A stretch of 64,000 nucleotides of DNA, from positions 248,001 to 312,000 of the forward strand of contig CP007051.1 in NCBI GenBank assembly GCA_000517565.1. Reading direction: 5' to 3'. Each line of letters opens with the position of its first letter. Within the stretch, counting starts at the first letter, position 1. Both the position numbers and the translations under genes were made by a program. This document shows positions 35,974 to 46,517 of the stretch, piece by piece. Origin of the DNA: Desulfurella acetivorans A63 (lineage in GTDB: Bacteria > Campylobacterota_A > Desulfurellia > Desulfurellales > Desulfurellaceae). Under the pieces are notes generated by a model. That model made no database searches, was not told where the DNA came from, and was given only the letters and a program-made list of their open reading frames with translations.

Positions 35974-37860
35974 ATGGGAAGAGTGTTAGGTATAGATCTT
36001 GGAACAACAAACTCTTGTATGGCCATTATAGAAGGTGGCAAACCAAAAGTAATTCCAAATGCTGAGGGCTCAAACACAACACCAAGCGTTGTAGCTTTTA
36101 CAGATAAAGGCGAAATATTAGTTGGGCAGGCTGCAAAAAGACAGGCAATAACAAATCCTAAAAAAACTATATTTTCGGCAAAAAGATTGATAGGTAGAAG
36201 GTATAGTTCAAAAGAAGCTCAAGAAGCAAAAGCTAAACTTCCATACGAAGTAGTAGAAGGACCAAATGATGATTGCAGAATAAGAATTAATGGAAAAGAT
36301 TATACACCACAGGAAATTTCTGCTCAGGTTTTAATGAAATTAAAACGAGATGCGGAAAGTTATTTAGGTGAAAAAATAACAGAAGCAGTTATAACTGTAC
36401 CAGCTTATTTTGATGATTCACAAAGGAAAGCAACCAAAGATGCTGGTACCATTGCGGGACTTAATGTTTTAAGAATAATAAATGAGCCAACTGCATCATC
36501 ACTAGCATTTGGGCTTGATACAGCAAAAGAAGGTAAAGTGGCAGTTTACGATTTAGGTGGCGGTACATTTGATATATCAATATTGGAAATTGCCGATGGG
36601 GTTTTTGAAGTTAAATCAACCAATGGTGATACATATTTAGGTGGCGATGATTTTGATAGGGTGTTGTTGGATTATTTAGCTGATGAATTTAAAAAAGAAC
36701 ATGGTATTGATTTAAGAAATGATCCAATGGCACTTCAAAGATTAAAAGAAGCCAGTGAAAAGGCTAAAATTGAGCTTTCAAGTTCTCTTGAAACAGAAGT
36801 TAATTTGCCTTTTATTACAGCTGATGCTTCAGGACCAAAACATTTAGTAATTAAAATTACAAGGGCTAAATTTGAACAATTAGTCGATCCGCTAATACAA
36901 CGTACGCTTGAGCCATGCAGGCTAGCCTTAAAAGATGCTAATTTGACGCAAAAAGATATAGATTATGTTATCCTTGTTGGCGGTATGACAAGGATGCCTA
37001 AAATTCAGCAAGTTGTTAAGGAATTTTTTGGCAAAGAACCTAGAAAAGATGTTAACCCAGATGAAGCTGTTGCAATAGGTGCTGCGATACAGGGTGGTGT
37101 ATTAAAAGGTGAAGTAAAAGATGTATTATTACTTGATGTAACACCACTTAGTCTTGGCATAGAAACACTTGGCGGTGTTATGACAAAGATAATACCTAGA
37201 AATACTACTATCCCTACCAAAAAAAGCCAGATATTTACAACAGCAGAAGACAATCAGACTGCAGTTACTATCCATGTATTACAAGGTGAACGAGAGATGG
37301 CATCAGAAAACAAGACTCTTGGAAGGTTTGAGCTTGTAGGAATACCACCTGCACCAAGAGGGATACCCCAAATAGAAGTTACATTTGATATTGATGCTAA
37401 TGGAATTCTTAATGTAACTGCAAAAGACAAAGCTACAGGTAAAGAACAGATGATTCGCATTACAGCTTCAAGTGGTTTAACTCAAGAAGAAATTGAAAGA
37501 ATGGTAAAAGAAGCTGAGCTTCATGCAGAAGAAGATAGGAAGTACAAAGAATTAGTAGAGGTCAGAAATAAAGCCGATTCAATAGTGTATTCTACTCAAA
37601 AGAGCTTAAATGATTTTGGCGACAAAATTTCTGAAAGCGAGAAAAAAGAGATTCAAGATGCGATAGAAGCTACAAAGAAAGCTATAGAATCTGGTACTAA
37701 AGAAGAAATAGAAGCAAAAATGAATGAGCTTATAAATAAAGCTCATAAGTTAGCAGAAGAAGCTTACAAACAAGCTTCGTCCAAAGGGGATCAGGCTGGC
37801 AGCGATTCAAAAAAAGAAGAAGATGTTGTTGAAGCAGAAGTAGAAAAAGAAGATAAATAA
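35974..37860 (+). CDS. dnaK: Molecular chaperone DnaK (Hsp70)
   Basis: DnaK (628 residues). The ATPase domain has [13 protein letters not shown] (phosphate 1), [15 protein letters not shown] (phosphate 2) and [11 protein letters not shown] (adenosine). The substrate domain begins after the linker [19 protein letters not shown]. The lid and a charged tail ending [11 protein letters not shown] complete it. GAGGAGG-type spacing precedes the ATG. It ends the operon at a strong hairpin. Confidence 0.98.
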   Translation: MGRVLGIDLGTTNSCMAIIEGGKPKVIPNAEGSNTTPSVVAFTDKGEILVGQAAKRQAITNPKKTIFSAKRLIGRRYSSKEAQEAKAKLPYEVVEGPNDDCRIRINGKDYTPQEISAQVLMKLKRDAESYLGEKITEAVITVPAYFDDSQRKATKDAGTIAGLNVLRIINEPTASSLAFGLDTAKEGKVAVYDLGGGTFDISILEIADGVFEVKSTNGDTYLGGDDFDRVLLDYLADEFKKEHGIDLRNDPMALQRLKEASEKAKIELSSSLETEVNLPFITADASGPKHLVIKITRAKFEQLVDPLIQRTLEPCRLALKDANLTQKDIDYVILVGGMTRMPKIQQVVKEFFGKEPRKDVNPDEAVAIGAAIQGGVLKGEVKDVLLLDVTPLSLGIETLGGVMTKIIPRNTTIPTKKSQIFTTAEDNQTAVTIHVLQGEREMASENKTLGRFELVGIPPAPRGIPQIEVTFDIDANGILNVTAKDKATGKEQMIRITASSGLTQEEIERMVKEAELHAEEDRKYKELVEVRNKADSIVYSTQKSLNDFGDKISESEKKEIQDAIEATKKAIESGTKEEIEAKMNELINKAHKLAEEAYKQASSKGDQAGSDSKKEEDVVEAEVEKEDK

Positions 37861-37871
37861 CATGAATTGCT

Positions 37872-37902
37872 ATGAACCAGGGTAGATTTTGCCCTGGTTC
37901 AT
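37872..37902 (+). terminator. Strong hairpin after dnaK
   Basis: An 11-bp perfect stem, ATGAACCAGGG (37872-37882) with CCCTGGTTCAT (37892-37902), encloses a 9-base loop. Only a short T-containing tail follows. It could end most transcripts after dnaK or protect the 3' end while some read on into dnaJ, 33 bases further. Confidence 0.6.
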
Positions 37903-37935
37903 AATTCTTTAAGTAGCAGGGAGATTAAAACAAAA

Positions 37936-39030
37936 ATGGCAAAAGATTATTATGCTATTTTGGGTGTAGATAGAAACGCAACTACAGAAGAGATTAAAAA
38001 AGCTTACAGAAAGCTTGCACTTAAGTATCACCCAGATAGAAACGAAGGCAATAAAGAAGCTGAGGAAAAATTTAAAGAAATTACAGAAGCTTACGCTATA
38101 CTATCAGATGAAACAAAAAGGGCAAAATATGATCAGTTTGGTTATGTAAACGAAAATGATTTTGATTTTAATCCATCAAGTTTTGATGATATTTTTGCTT
38201 ATGTTAATGATATATTCGGAGATCTTTTTGGTAATTTTGGCTCAAGACGCTCAAGGTATTATCGTCAAAAAAGAAAAGGTGAAGATATACAGTATCAGTT
38301 AACAGTTTCTTTTAAGGAAGCAATATTTGGGGCTTCAAAAGAAATTGAAATAAATTACCAAAAAGTTTGCGATGAATGTAATGGGCTTGGTGCTAAAGCG
38401 CAAGACTTTGAAACATGCGATTACTGCAAAGGGACAGGTCAGGTAGAATATGGTAATTTTTTCATATCAGTTAGAAAAACGTGTCCTAAATGTGGTGGTA
38501 CTGGCAGGATAATAAAGAAAAAATGCTCAAAATGCAGCGGTAGAGGTTTTGTCGTTGAAAAAGAAAAAATTACAATTAATATTCCGCGCGGTATAGATAA
38601 CGGTTATGCTATAAGAATATCATCAAAAGGACATGAAAGTATAGATAGAATTAGAGGTGACTTAATAATATACTTTAAGGTTTTGCCCGATAAAGTTTTT
38701 AGAAGAGAAGGTTTAAACATATATCTTGATTTAAATATTACGATTCCTCAGGCAGTTTTGGGTGATACAATAGAAGTAGATACAATTTGGGGCAAAAAAA
38801 AGATTTCAATTGAGCCTGGTACTCAAAGCGGTTCACAAATTTTACTAAAAGGCGAAGGTGTGGAGATTGAAGGTGCAAAAGGTAACCAGATAATCAATAT
38901 ACATGTAGATATACCAAAAAAATTAACACCAAAGCAAAGACAACTTATGGAAGAGTTTGCAAAAGAAATGGATCAATCACTTTCTTCTAATCAGGAAAAA
39001 AATATATTCAAACGCTTTTTTGGCCAGTAA
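37936..39030 (+). CDS. dnaJ: Chaperone protein DnaJ
   Basis: DnaJ (364 residues). The J domain has YHPDRN (HPD near 33). A short Phe/Asp/Gly linker replaces a clean Gly/Phe region. The zinc domain has all four repeats: [24 protein letters not shown] and CSKCSGRG, followed by two C-terminal substrate-binding domains. GGGAG lies upstream of the ATG. It overlaps the convergent MATE gene by 23 bases. Confidence 0.95.
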   Translation: MAKDYYAILGVDRNATTEEIKKAYRKLALKYHPDRNEGNKEAEEKFKEITEAYAILSDETKRAKYDQFGYVNENDFDFNPSSFDDIFAYVNDIFGDLFGNFGSRRSRYYRQKRKGEDIQYQLTVSFKEAIFGASKEIEINYQKVCDECNGLGAKAQDFETCDYCKGTGQVEYGNFFISVRKTCPKCGGTGRIIKKKCSKCSGRGFVVEKEKITINIPRGIDNGYAIRISSKGHESIDRIRGDLIIYFKVLPDKVFRREGLNIYLDLNITIPQAVLGDTIEVDTIWGKKKISIEPGTQSGSQILLKGEGVEIEGAKGNQIINIHVDIPKKLTPKQRQLMEEFAKEMDQSLSSNQEKNIFKRFFGQ

Positions 39031-40357
39031 ACATTTTTAAAAACTTAAAGTTTATTGATAATTTTGATAAATTGTACTTTAAAATTGCCATATTAAGCAA
39101 AAAATTTAATATATTGGCCAGAAGTATTGAGAGCCATATACCATTTAGTTTAATATGCATAGATAAAAAATATGCAAGTGGTAGCTGGAAAACAAATAAA
39201 CTAAAAAAATTCATTATGCTTGGCAAAAAAGTGTTTCCACAAGCCATTGTTATACGGTTTGCAATAGAACCTGCTGCAAAAAATGGATAACTTAAAGCGT
39301 AGTATAAAAATGCATTTTTTGCAATTTCAAAGCATGTTTTATCTGAAGTAAAAACTTTTATTATGATACCTGAAAATACAAACAATAAAATATCTAAAAA
39401 AACTATAAAGGCACTACCAAATAAAATTGATTTTTTTACACCTTCTTCCACAAATGGCCAGTTTTTTGCACCAATATTTTGACCTACAATTACGGCTGCT
39501 GCATTTGATATACCAAAAATCATAAATAACAAAATTTGATATATGCGTGTTACAATACTATAACTTGAAATTGCAGTTTGAGATTGAATAGCTATTATTT
39601 TAATAATTAATAACATGCTTAAAATCCTTACAATTAAATGAAATGAAGCAAAAATGCTTTTGCTTAAAAGTTGTTTAATAAGAGGCAAGTTAATGTGTAA
39701 TTCAAATCTTAGTTTTGTTTTTAAAATAACAGATACCTGCAACAAAATGCCAACAAACATTGAAAAAATTGTAGCCAAAGCCGCACCTTTTACGCCCATT
39801 TTTAAAACAAATATTAATAAAGGATCAAGTAAAATGTTTATAATTGTAGCAATAAGCATAATAAGAAGGGTTTTGTGGGGTAGCGACATACTTTTTAGTG
39901 TTGAGCTATTTAGGCCAAACACAAACGATATTGGAAGCCCTAAAATAGAAATACTCAAAAACTCTTTAGCAAAAACCAATGTGGAATCTTTTAATCCAAG
40001 AAGACTTAAAATATTATCTAAAAATGGATAAAGCAACATTGATGCAAGAGAAAAGAATATCATAACAATTAAAGCGTTTGAATAAACAGTGTTTGCTCTT
40101 TTAAAGTTTTTTGCACCATAACTTTGTGTAAAAAAAATTGATGATGCAATAGAAATACCTATAGTAAAAGCAGATATTAGCATCATTAGTATGCTTGAAG
40201 AGACCAGTGCACCTATTGCACTGTAGCTTATCTTCGAAACAAAAAATGTATCAACAAGATTAAAAATGGTTTGAAGATTGCTTTCTATAATCATCGGTAT
40301 AGATAATCCAATCAGACTTTTTATTATAGGATCTTTTGTAGGGTCTATATTAGTCAA
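39008..40357 (-). CDS. MATE family efflux transporter
   Basis: A 449-residue membrane protein with about twelve hydrophobic helices. It starts [19 protein letters not shown] and has [10 protein letters not shown] near 35, both typical of MATE/DinF-type antiporters, plus [10 protein letters not shown] near 290 in the second half. These export drugs or metabolites using Na+ or H+; the substrate is unknown. The start is TTG, one base after the M23 peptidase stop, with no clear ribosome site, so it may depend on coupling. Confidence in the exact start is moderate. Confidence 0.88.
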   Translation of the reverse strand: MTNIDPTKDPIIKSLIGLSIPMIIESNLQTIFNLVDTFFVSKISYSAIGALVSSSILMMLISAFTIGISIASSIFFTQSYGAKNFKRANTVYSNALIVMIFFSLASMLLYPFLDNILSLLGLKDSTLVFAKEFLSISILGLPISFVFGLNSSTLKSMSLPHKTLLIMLIATIINILLDPLLIFVLKMGVKGAALATIFSMFVGILLQVSVILKTKLRFELHINLPLIKQLLSKSIFASFHLIVRILSMLLIIKIIAIQSQTAISSYSIVTRIYQILLFMIFGISNAAAVIVGQNIGAKNWPFVEEGVKKSILFGSAFIVFLDILLFVFSGIIIKVFTSDKTCFEIAKNAFLYYALSYPFFAAGSIANRITMACGNTFLPSIMNFFSLFVFQLPLAYFLSMHIKLNGIWLSILLANILNFLLNMAILKYNLSKLSINFKFLKMFTGQKSV

Positions 40358-40358
40358 T

Positions 40359-41786
40359 TTATTGTGTGTAGTATTTTAGCATATCGGCTCTTTTTCTAGC
40401 ATCCGCAATTTTTCTTTCAATGTTATTTTTTATCCATGAGCCGTCAAGCCATTCGATCGGGTTTACATAATAGCCGTCAATTAACAAACCAAAGTGCAGG
40501 TGGTCTCCTACTGCAAGACCCGTGGTATCTGTATGGGCAATGATCTGGCCTTTTTCAACAAAGTCACCTTTTTTAACAAGGAAATCTTCTAAATGGCCAT
40601 ATAGGCTAAATATACCAAGCCCGTGATCGATTAAAATACAATTTCCGTAAACACCGATTTTTCCAGTATAGACTACTATACCCGAGTTAGCTGCAGGTAC
40701 TTTAGCGTGTTTTATGCTAGCAAAATCAACTCCTAAATGATATTCATGAGTCAGTGGCCTATTATCATAGTAAAACGTTCTATAATCGCCAAAATATGCC
40801 ATAACAGCAGAGCCAGGCAATTGCAAAAAAGGGCCTTTAAATAGTATCTTGTCTGTATGAATAGAATTTGCTATTTGAGCAATTTGTTCGTTATTTTGTT
40901 TTTCTAATTTATTTATAACCAAGTCAAAAGCTTGTGCTGGATCTTGTTCATTAAAACTTATATTAGCTTCTTTTAATAATCTGTATACTTTTGTTTCAAT
41001 AAAATGTGTATCGACCTGAACATCTGTTTTTTTGTTTTTAAAAGATTCATAATAGACAGGTACATGTACATAAATTTCATTTCCTGCATTGTTTTGGGCA
41101 ACTATAGATGTATCCCAATTTTTTTGCTCACAAAAGGGGTAGGTGAAAAATGCTATATAAGTATGTGGATGATTTGTGAATTTTTCTGCATTAAAGCATC
41201 GAAATTTAGCAATTTTGTTATTTGCATATTTAACCTGCAAATATACATTTTTTAAACCAATTTTATCATTTGCATAAAACAATACTACAGCCGAACCACC
41301 TTCCAGTATATTTGCTGCATCATTTAGCAATATTACTTTTGGATAATGATTATAAACGGTAACTTGTTTTTCTATTTTCTTTTTAAATCCAAGAGAAAAA
41401 TTGTTGTGTGAGTAATCTGTTACTTCAATTACGAATTTTGCTGGACCATCTGGAAGCCTTTGGTTTAACTTAAATTTAAGTGGAAAATTGTAAGTATTTT
41501 TGTTTTCAAATATTTTGCCATATAAAGGAATTTTTGTATTCATGGTGTATGTGTAAATATTTATTTCTTTTAAAGGATATTTTGTATCTTTGATATTTAT
41601 ATCAATATTTTTATCTGAGCTAAAATATTCATTTGGATAAACAATATTGATTTGTATCGGATTTTTAACAAAAAAAGGCGTATAATGATAAACTGCATAA
41701 GCACAGACAAGTAATATCAGGATAAATAAAAGTTTAGATCCAAAGCCTTTCTTTTTTTTCTTTTTTAAATAAAATGTGTCTTTCAT
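40359..41786 (-). CDS. M23 family (LytM-type) metallopeptidase, membrane anchored
   Basis: A 475-residue protein: a Lys-rich N-terminus, one membrane helix (about 18-36), a long beta-rich periplasmic region, and a C-terminal M23 domain. The domain has HLGVDFA (zinc His and Asp), LIDHGLGIFSLYGHL, and GDHLHFGL with the HxH pair. All expected ligands are there, so it should cut peptidoglycan cross-bridges. The start at ATG 41786 overlaps the cvpA stop (ATGA); a longer frame from 41840 runs into cvpA. Confidence 0.9.
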   Translation of the reverse strand: MKDTFYLKKKKKKGFGSKLLFILILLVCAYAVYHYTPFFVKNPIQINIVYPNEYFSSDKNIDINIKDTKYPLKEINIYTYTMNTKIPLYGKIFENKNTYNFPLKFKLNQRLPDGPAKFVIEVTDYSHNNFSLGFKKKIEKQVTVYNHYPKVILLNDAANILEGGSAVVLFYANDKIGLKNVYLQVKYANNKIAKFRCFNAEKFTNHPHTYIAFFTYPFCEQKNWDTSIVAQNNAGNEIYVHVPVYYESFKNKKTDVQVDTHFIETKVYRLLKEANISFNEQDPAQAFDLVINKLEKQNNEQIAQIANSIHTDKILFKGPFLQLPGSAVMAYFGDYRTFYYDNRPLTHEYHLGVDFASIKHAKVPAANSGIVVYTGKIGVYGNCILIDHGLGIFSLYGHLEDFLVKKGDFVEKGQIIAHTDTTGLAVGDHLHFGLLIDGYYVNPIEWLDGSWIKNNIERKIADARKRADMLKYYTQ

Positions 41787-42268
41787 TTTATACTCCTTAC
41801 TATATCTTTTTGAATTTTTAAATTTTGCGTTGATATGCAAATTATTTTATATATGTAAGAGTTGTGCATTAGTTTATTTGAAAAATGATTTAAGTAAGGT
41901 AAGCTCCTAAGTATAATAGACACAAGTGCAATCAAAAAAATAGCTTTAAAAAATCCAAACAAAGCGCCGAGGATTCTATCAATGCTTGTTAATTTCATTT
42001 TTCTTGATGCACTTTGGCTTAAAAAACTAATAAGGTTTACCAGTGTATATATAATAATAAACAATACAATAAAACTCAGTAGATTTGCAATTAAATACGA
42101 TACTTTTAGTGCTTTTTCTATGGGTAGTGTCAAAACACTGTGGTATATAACGGACAAATACAAACCCAAAATTACAGCTACCAATTTAAAAAATTCCTTT
42201 ATAAAACCATTAATATAGCCTAATACCAATAAAACTAAAATAAAAATGCCAAAAATAGTATCTGCCAT
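41783..42268 (-). CDS. cvpA: CvpA family membrane protein
   Basis: A 161-residue protein with four hydrophobic helices, starting with the family-type GIFILVLLVLGYINGFIKEF and containing DRILGALFGFFKAIFLI near 100. CvpA proteins are linked to colicin V production and envelope stress, but their exact role is unsettled. Its ATG overlaps the rqcH stop (TAATG), and its stop overlaps the peptidase start, so the three are coupled. Confidence 0.85.
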   Translation of the reverse strand: MADTIFGIFILVLLVLGYINGFIKEFFKLVAVILGLYLSVIYHSVLTLPIEKALKVSYLIANLLSFIVLFIIIYTLVNLISFLSQSASRKMKLTSIDRILGALFGFFKAIFLIALVSIILRSLPYLNHFSNKLMHNSYIYKIICISTQNLKIQKDIVRSIK

Positions 42269-43782
42269 TAACCCACCACAACCGTTTTAAAATTAGAGTA
42301 AGTAACCCTGCCTTTCTTAAAACCCTTAGGTTTTTTTACAAATTTTACAAATGTATAGTCTACTTCAATTTTATCGTTTGTACCTAAATTTTCTCTTATT
42401 TTTTGTGCACATTTTTCTAAAAGAGTTTTGTCTAACTGTTGTAAGCGTTGTGGATTTTTTATTATTAAGTGCGGTCCAGGTATACTTTTTGTGTGCATCC
42501 ATATATCATCTTTTGAAGCGTTTTTTAGAATTAAATCGTTTCCTTTAGCGTTTTTTCCTATATACACATCAAAACCAAGTATGTTAAAGTGCTCATATGG
42601 TATATTATCTAAAGGGACAATTTTTTGCGCATTATTATGAGGCAAGATTGTTTTTATATAATTAGGATCAATGTGTCCACTAAGTAGGTTTTCTTTTATT
42701 TTTAATAAAAATTTTTGCTCTTTAATTGCATTTTTTAATACATTTTCCAGTTTGCTCTTTGCATTTTTATATTTTTTGTATAGTTTATAGTAATGATTTA
42801 TGTTGTCTTGAATTGTTTTTTGAGGATTAATCGGTATAGCTAACTCATTTGGTTTTTCAAGAGGTTTTAGGTAAATTATATCGGCATTGATATACTTTAA
42901 TTTAGAAATATTTTCAAGTAAAGTGTCAGCGTACAATTTAAAAGTTTGAGCATCCTCGGCTTTTTTGATATCGCTTTGAATTTTTTCAATTTTTTCGCTT
43001 AATTTTTTAATTTTTTTGTCTAAAAAATTTATAATTTTAGTATTGTTTGAGTTAATATTTGTATTTTGTTTAAAAAATTGTTCAAAAAGCTCGTTTTCTT
43101 CAATAGCAGATGTATCTAAACCAAAATTAAGTAAAAATGGATATACAAATTTCTTTTTATTGTAAGTATAGCAAAATAGCCTGTCTGATGGTTTTTTTAT
43201 TGTTTCTATGAAATTTTCTAAATTTTCCTCATTTATGAAGTTTTTTGTAAAGCTGTCTATACCTAAGATATTTTCTTTTTTTATAGCATTTTTTAAAGTA
43301 TTTATATCTGATAAAGTTACATCTAACATTTGAGGTGGTTTTTTGTAAATTTTTCCTGGTATGATTTGTCTTTTTTGGTTTAAACGGAACACCTCAATTA
43401 TTTTTTGAGCGTTATCGCATAGCAATAGGTTACCATTTCTACCGGTAATCTCAAAGATTAGATAATAATGATGCTCAATATCTAATCTTTTATCCAAAAG
43501 ATGCAATGTTAAAACACGCTCAAGCCCTACAAAGTCTACCTCAATAATTCTAAGTCCACTGATTTTTTTATGTAAAGATACAGCAAAGTTATTTTGTGTT
43601 TTTTCAAGTTTATAATTACCGAAAAATAAAGCAGTTGGAGAGTTTAATTTAAATAGAATGGCTAAATTATTTTTTAAATTTAAAAAGAGTGTATCCTCAT
43701 GTGCATAAATATTAAAAATCCTTTCCCCTATTGATCTTTCTTTTATTTTTTTTGCAAAATAGTTAAATAAAAAGTTGTTCAT
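42268..43782 (-). CDS. rqcH: Ribosome quality-control NFACT protein (RqcH/FbpA-like)
   Basis: A 504-residue NFACT protein. The N-terminal domain (to about 200) contains YYLIFEITGRNGNLLL; the usual loop is GRHSN or similar, here GRNGN. A central coiled coil (about 240-380) follows. The C-terminal NFACT-R domain has KDDIWMHTKSIPGPHLIIK (about 427-445). In other bacteria RqcH adds alanine tails to stalled nascent chains. Its likely ribosome site lies inside the terminator hairpin after rpsU. Confidence 0.88.
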   Translation of the reverse strand: MNNFLFNYFAKKIKERSIGERIFNIYAHEDTLFLNLKNNLAILFKLNSPTALFFGNYKLEKTQNNFAVSLHKKISGLRIIEVDFVGLERVLTLHLLDKRLDIEHHYYLIFEITGRNGNLLLCDNAQKIIEVFRLNQKRQIIPGKIYKKPPQMLDVTLSDINTLKNAIKKENILGIDSFTKNFINEENLENFIETIKKPSDRLFCYTYNKKKFVYPFLLNFGLDTSAIEENELFEQFFKQNTNINSNNTKIINFLDKKIKKLSEKIEKIQSDIKKAEDAQTFKLYADTLLENISKLKYINADIIYLKPLEKPNELAIPINPQKTIQDNINHYYKLYKKYKNAKSKLENVLKNAIKEQKFLLKIKENLLSGHIDPNYIKTILPHNNAQKIVPLDNIPYEHFNILGFDVYIGKNAKGNDLILKNASKDDIWMHTKSIPGPHLIIKNPQRLQQLDKTLLEKCAQKIRENLGTNDKIEVDYTFVKFVKKPKGFKKGRVTYSNFKTVVVG

Positions 43783-43787
43783 AAGCC

Positions 43788-43818
43788 AAATAAACTCCTC
43801 AAAGGGAGGAGTTTATTT
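43788..43818 (-). terminator. Perfect hairpin after rpsU, overlapping the rqcH ribosome site
   Basis: A 13-bp perfect stem joins 43788-43800 and 43806-43818 around a 5-base loop. Read on the minus strand it includes the rpsU stop codon in its first arm. Its second arm holds GAGGAG, the only Shine-Dalgarno-like word before rqcH, and ends in TTTATTT. It could be a terminator for rpsU and at the same time hide the rqcH ribosome site. Confidence 0.75.
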
Positions 43819-44016
43819 TTTTCTTTCGCTAAGTCTTTTTTTCTTGAGAGCCTTTTTGCGAGCAGCTAATGCTTTTTTCTTTTTCTTTTCGCTGGGTTTT
43901 TCATAATGCTCTCTCTTTTTTATTTCAGAGAGAATACCAGCACGCTCGCATTGCTTTTTGAATCTTTTGAAGGCTTCTTCAAAAGATTCATTGTCCCTTA
44001 CATAGACACCCGGCAA
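43813..44016 (-). CDS. rpsU: 30S ribosomal protein S21
   Basis: S21 (67 residues) starts [20 protein letters not shown], as in the family, and ends with a Lys/Arg-rich tail. The first codon is TTG at 44016, with a GGGGTGAT site just upstream. The GTG three codons earlier would add MIC, not seen in S21 proteins. S21 helps bind mRNA at the 3' end of 16S rRNA. It has its own promoter within the end of priA and a strong hairpin at its stop. Confidence 0.93.
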   Translation of the reverse strand: MPGVYVRDNESFEEAFKRFKKQCERAGILSEIKKREHYEKPSEKKKKKALAARKKALKKKRLSERKK

Positions 44017-44048
44017 ACAAATCACCCCTTTACTTTTAAATTCTTTTT

Positions 44049-44077
44049 ATTATATTAAAAAAAAGATATTGGGTCAA
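44049..44077 (-). promoter_or_regulatory. Promoter of rpsU inside the priA 3' end
   Basis: On the minus strand, TTGACC (44077-44072), 17 bases and a perfect TATAAT (44054-44049). The -35 box lies in the last codons of priA, so rpsU can be transcribed on its own. Confidence 0.7.
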
Positions 44078-45977
44078 CATCAAAGTTTAGGTTTTTATCT
44101 AAAAGTTCAGCTGTTATAAAGTGAAGTGTTTTAAATATATCATTTGTTTTTATAATTATATGGTATCTGTATTTATTTTTTATTTTATCTATTGGACATT
44201 TAGTTGGTCCAAGAAAACTAAATCCACTATTTTTCAATATTTCAAAGCATTGTTGTATGTTTTGTTTTGCAACTTTTTCATTCGTGTTTTGAGAAAGGAT
44301 TCTTATTAAATGTGAAAATGGTGGATAATTTAGAGATTTTCTCAAATTGATTTCTTCTTTTAAAAAACCTTCGTAATCATGATTTATTATAAAATTTTCT
44401 AACCTCGAAGGTAATTTTGACTCGATAATAACATTTCCTTTTTGCTTGCGACCACTTCTACCTGCTGTTTGAATAATTAGTGAAACGCACTTTTCATCTG
44501 CTCTAAAATCAGGCAAAGCAAAAATTGATTCAATATTTGATATTATCACTAGATTTATTTTTTCTATATCGTAGCCTTTTGATATCATACTTGTACCTAC
44601 TATAATGTCTATTTTACCATCAAGCAAATTTGAAACTATGTTATAAGCGTTTTTTTTTGATGAAGCTGTATCTCTATCTAATCTTGCAATATTGATATTT
44701 CCAAAATTTTCGCGCAAAAATTCTTCCATTTTCTGCGTACCTGTACCAACATCTTTTATATTGTAACTGGAACAGTTTGGACATTTTTTTGGTATTTCAA
44801 AGCTTGATTCACAAAAATGACATTTAAGATCCTTTGTTTTTTTATGATAAACAAGCGAAACATTGCAATTTGGGCACCTAAAAATATAACCGCAGTCACC
44901 ACAAATCAAAAAATGTGCAAAGCCTCTTCTATTTACAAGGATTGCGCAAGTTTGTTTTTCTTCTATTGATTTTTTTATGTATTCTTGTGATTTTATACTC
45001 AAAAGATTATTTTCTGGTTTTGAAAACTCAATTACAGGTAACTCACAATTATTTATTCTGTTATTGAGTTTAAATAATTTAAATTTTTTTGTTATCGAGG
45101 CTTTATAATAAGTTTCCACTGTAGGTGTTGCACTTGATAGAATTACTGGAATATTTAGTTGTTTTGCCCTGTATATAAGCAGGTCTTTAGCGTTATATGA
45201 TGGCGTATTTTCTTGTTTGTATGAATCGTCATTTTCTTCATCTACCACTATTAAGCCTGTATCAGATAAATCTACAAAAGCAGCGGAACGCGTACCAAGC
45301 AATACTCTTTTTTCTTGTTTTTTAAACATTAACCACTCGAGGAATTTTTGTTTTGGTGTAAGTTGAGAATGATATACACCAACTGTATAAAGAAATTTTT
45401 CTTCAAAAACCCTTTTGTATTGATTTGTAAGCACAATTTCTGGTACCAACACAAGGGCGTTTTTTCCTTTTTCTATTACGTCTCTTATTAGATGTAGAAA
45501 TATTTCTGTTTTACCAGATCCTGTAACACCAAATATCAAATTAACATTAAAGATTTTTAGATCAATAGATTCATAAATTTTTTTTTGTTCATCGTTTAAA
45601 TTAAAAAATTTTTGATGGTTAATTTGTTTTTTAATAGAATTTTTTTCAAAATTTATTGGTTCTTTTGAAAAAGCTTTAGAAGGCAGAGCATTCCTCAGAA
45701 TTAGACCTCTTGGAGATAAATAATAATAACTGGCGAAATTAATTGTTTTTATTAACTCTTCAGTAATAACCGGTTTATTATCTAATATAGATATAATTTC
45801 TTTTATTTCTTTTATATCATCTATATTTATTTGTGTTGTTTTTTCAAGGACAATGCCGACTTTTTTCCTATTGTTGAAATCCACCAGTACACGCGAGCCG
45901 ACTTCAATATTTTGTGTACTTTTGTAAGTAAAACTTTTGCTTAAAGCAATATTAAATAGCACATTATAGTAATTCAC
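44055..45977 (-). CDS. priA: Primosomal protein N' (replication restart helicase)
   Basis: PriA (640 residues) reloads the replication machinery at stalled forks. It has an N-terminal DNA-binding part, then Walker A FGVTGSGKTEIF (about 149-160) and a DEEH-type Walker B that reads VVDEENDDSYKQ here. The zinc region has CGDCGYIFRCPNC and CHFCESSFEIPKKCPNC, and helicase motifs GTSMISKGYD and IQTAGRSGRKQKG are present. It starts with GTG at 45977 and has no clear ribosome site. Length is slightly short of the usual ~730. Confidence 0.95.
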   Translation of the reverse strand: MNYYNVLFNIALSKSFTYKSTQNIEVGSRVLVDFNNRKKVGIVLEKTTQINIDDIKEIKEIISILDNKPVITEELIKTINFASYYYLSPRGLILRNALPSKAFSKEPINFEKNSIKKQINHQKFFNLNDEQKKIYESIDLKIFNVNLIFGVTGSGKTEIFLHLIRDVIEKGKNALVLVPEIVLTNQYKRVFEEKFLYTVGVYHSQLTPKQKFLEWLMFKKQEKRVLLGTRSAAFVDLSDTGLIVVDEENDDSYKQENTPSYNAKDLLIYRAKQLNIPVILSSATPTVETYYKASITKKFKLFKLNNRINNCELPVIEFSKPENNLLSIKSQEYIKKSIEEKQTCAILVNRRGFAHFLICGDCGYIFRCPNCNVSLVYHKKTKDLKCHFCESSFEIPKKCPNCSSYNIKDVGTGTQKMEEFLRENFGNINIARLDRDTASSKKNAYNIVSNLLDGKIDIIVGTSMISKGYDIEKINLVIISNIESIFALPDFRADEKCVSLIIQTAGRSGRKQKGNVIIESKLPSRLENFIINHDYEGFLKEEINLRKSLNYPPFSHLIRILSQNTNEKVAKQNIQQCFEILKNSGFSFLGPTKCPIDKIKNKYRYHIIIKTNDIFKTLHFITAELLDKNLNFDVDPISFF

Positions 45978-46015
45978 AAAAAAATTTTATCATAAATCAT
46001 TTAAAAATAAAATCA

Positions 46016-46444
46016 TCATTTACCATTGTGAGGGTTTATTTTTTCTATTTCTATGTGTAAAAAAAGTTTGTTATAGGTTTTTTGAAAATAATTTGATAAT
46101 TCTTTATTATTGAGTTGTTTATATATGTCTATATAATACTTTAAAACCTGTTTTAAATGAGTGCTTGCTAATTGATTTTTACTTTTAGATAATGTTTTTA
46201 CCCAAATTTTGCTTATTTGTTCGCCTTTATTTTTGTCAATTTGATACTCAACAGGACCCATCATATCACAGCCTGGAATGTAATTATTATAGCAAGCAAT
46301 AGAAAAATAGATAAATGCATTTTTATAATCATTTTTTTTCAAAAATTCAATAGCCTGATTGTATAAAACCTCGCCATTGCTTAGTGCTTTAGAGGTTATA
46401 TTAAAGAGTAAAATGAAAAAACAAATTGCAACAAAAATTTTCAT
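46016..46444 (-). CDS. Small exported Sel1/TPR-like protein
   Basis: A 142-residue protein with a signal peptide (about 1-21, KIFVAICFFILLFNITSKALS) and a helical region containing YNQAIEFLKKNDYKNAFIYFSIACYNNYIPGC, which looks like one Sel1/TPR unit. The second half is helical and Lys/Asn-rich. I do not recognise a family. It lies upstream of priA in the same direction, 38 bases apart, after the terminator of the YedE pair. Confidence 0.6.
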   Translation of the reverse strand: MKIFVAICFFILLFNITSKALSNGEVLYNQAIEFLKKNDYKNAFIYFSIACYNNYIPGCDMMGPVEYQIDKNKGEQISKIWVKTLSKSKNQLASTHLKQVLKYYIDIYKQLNNKELSNYFQKTYNKLFLHIEIEKINPHNGK

Positions 46445-46489
46445 ACAACCTATACTATAGTATTTTTTATTTAAATCTCAGTTGTTTAA

Positions 46490-46517
46490 AGCTAAGAGGG
46501 ATAAATCCCTCTTAGCT
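46490..46517 (-). terminator. Terminator of the YedE pair
   Basis: A perfect 13-bp inverted repeat (46490-46502 and 46505-46517) with a 2-base centre overlaps the stop codon of the second YedE gene. On the minus strand a short TTTAAAC tail follows. The symmetry and place suggest a terminator, though the T-tract is weak. Confidence 0.65.

Noticed and set aside
37883-37935. Small RNA gene between dnaK and dnaJ
   Set aside because: Only a hairpin is visible, with no separate promoter; a terminator or 3' stabiliser explains it.
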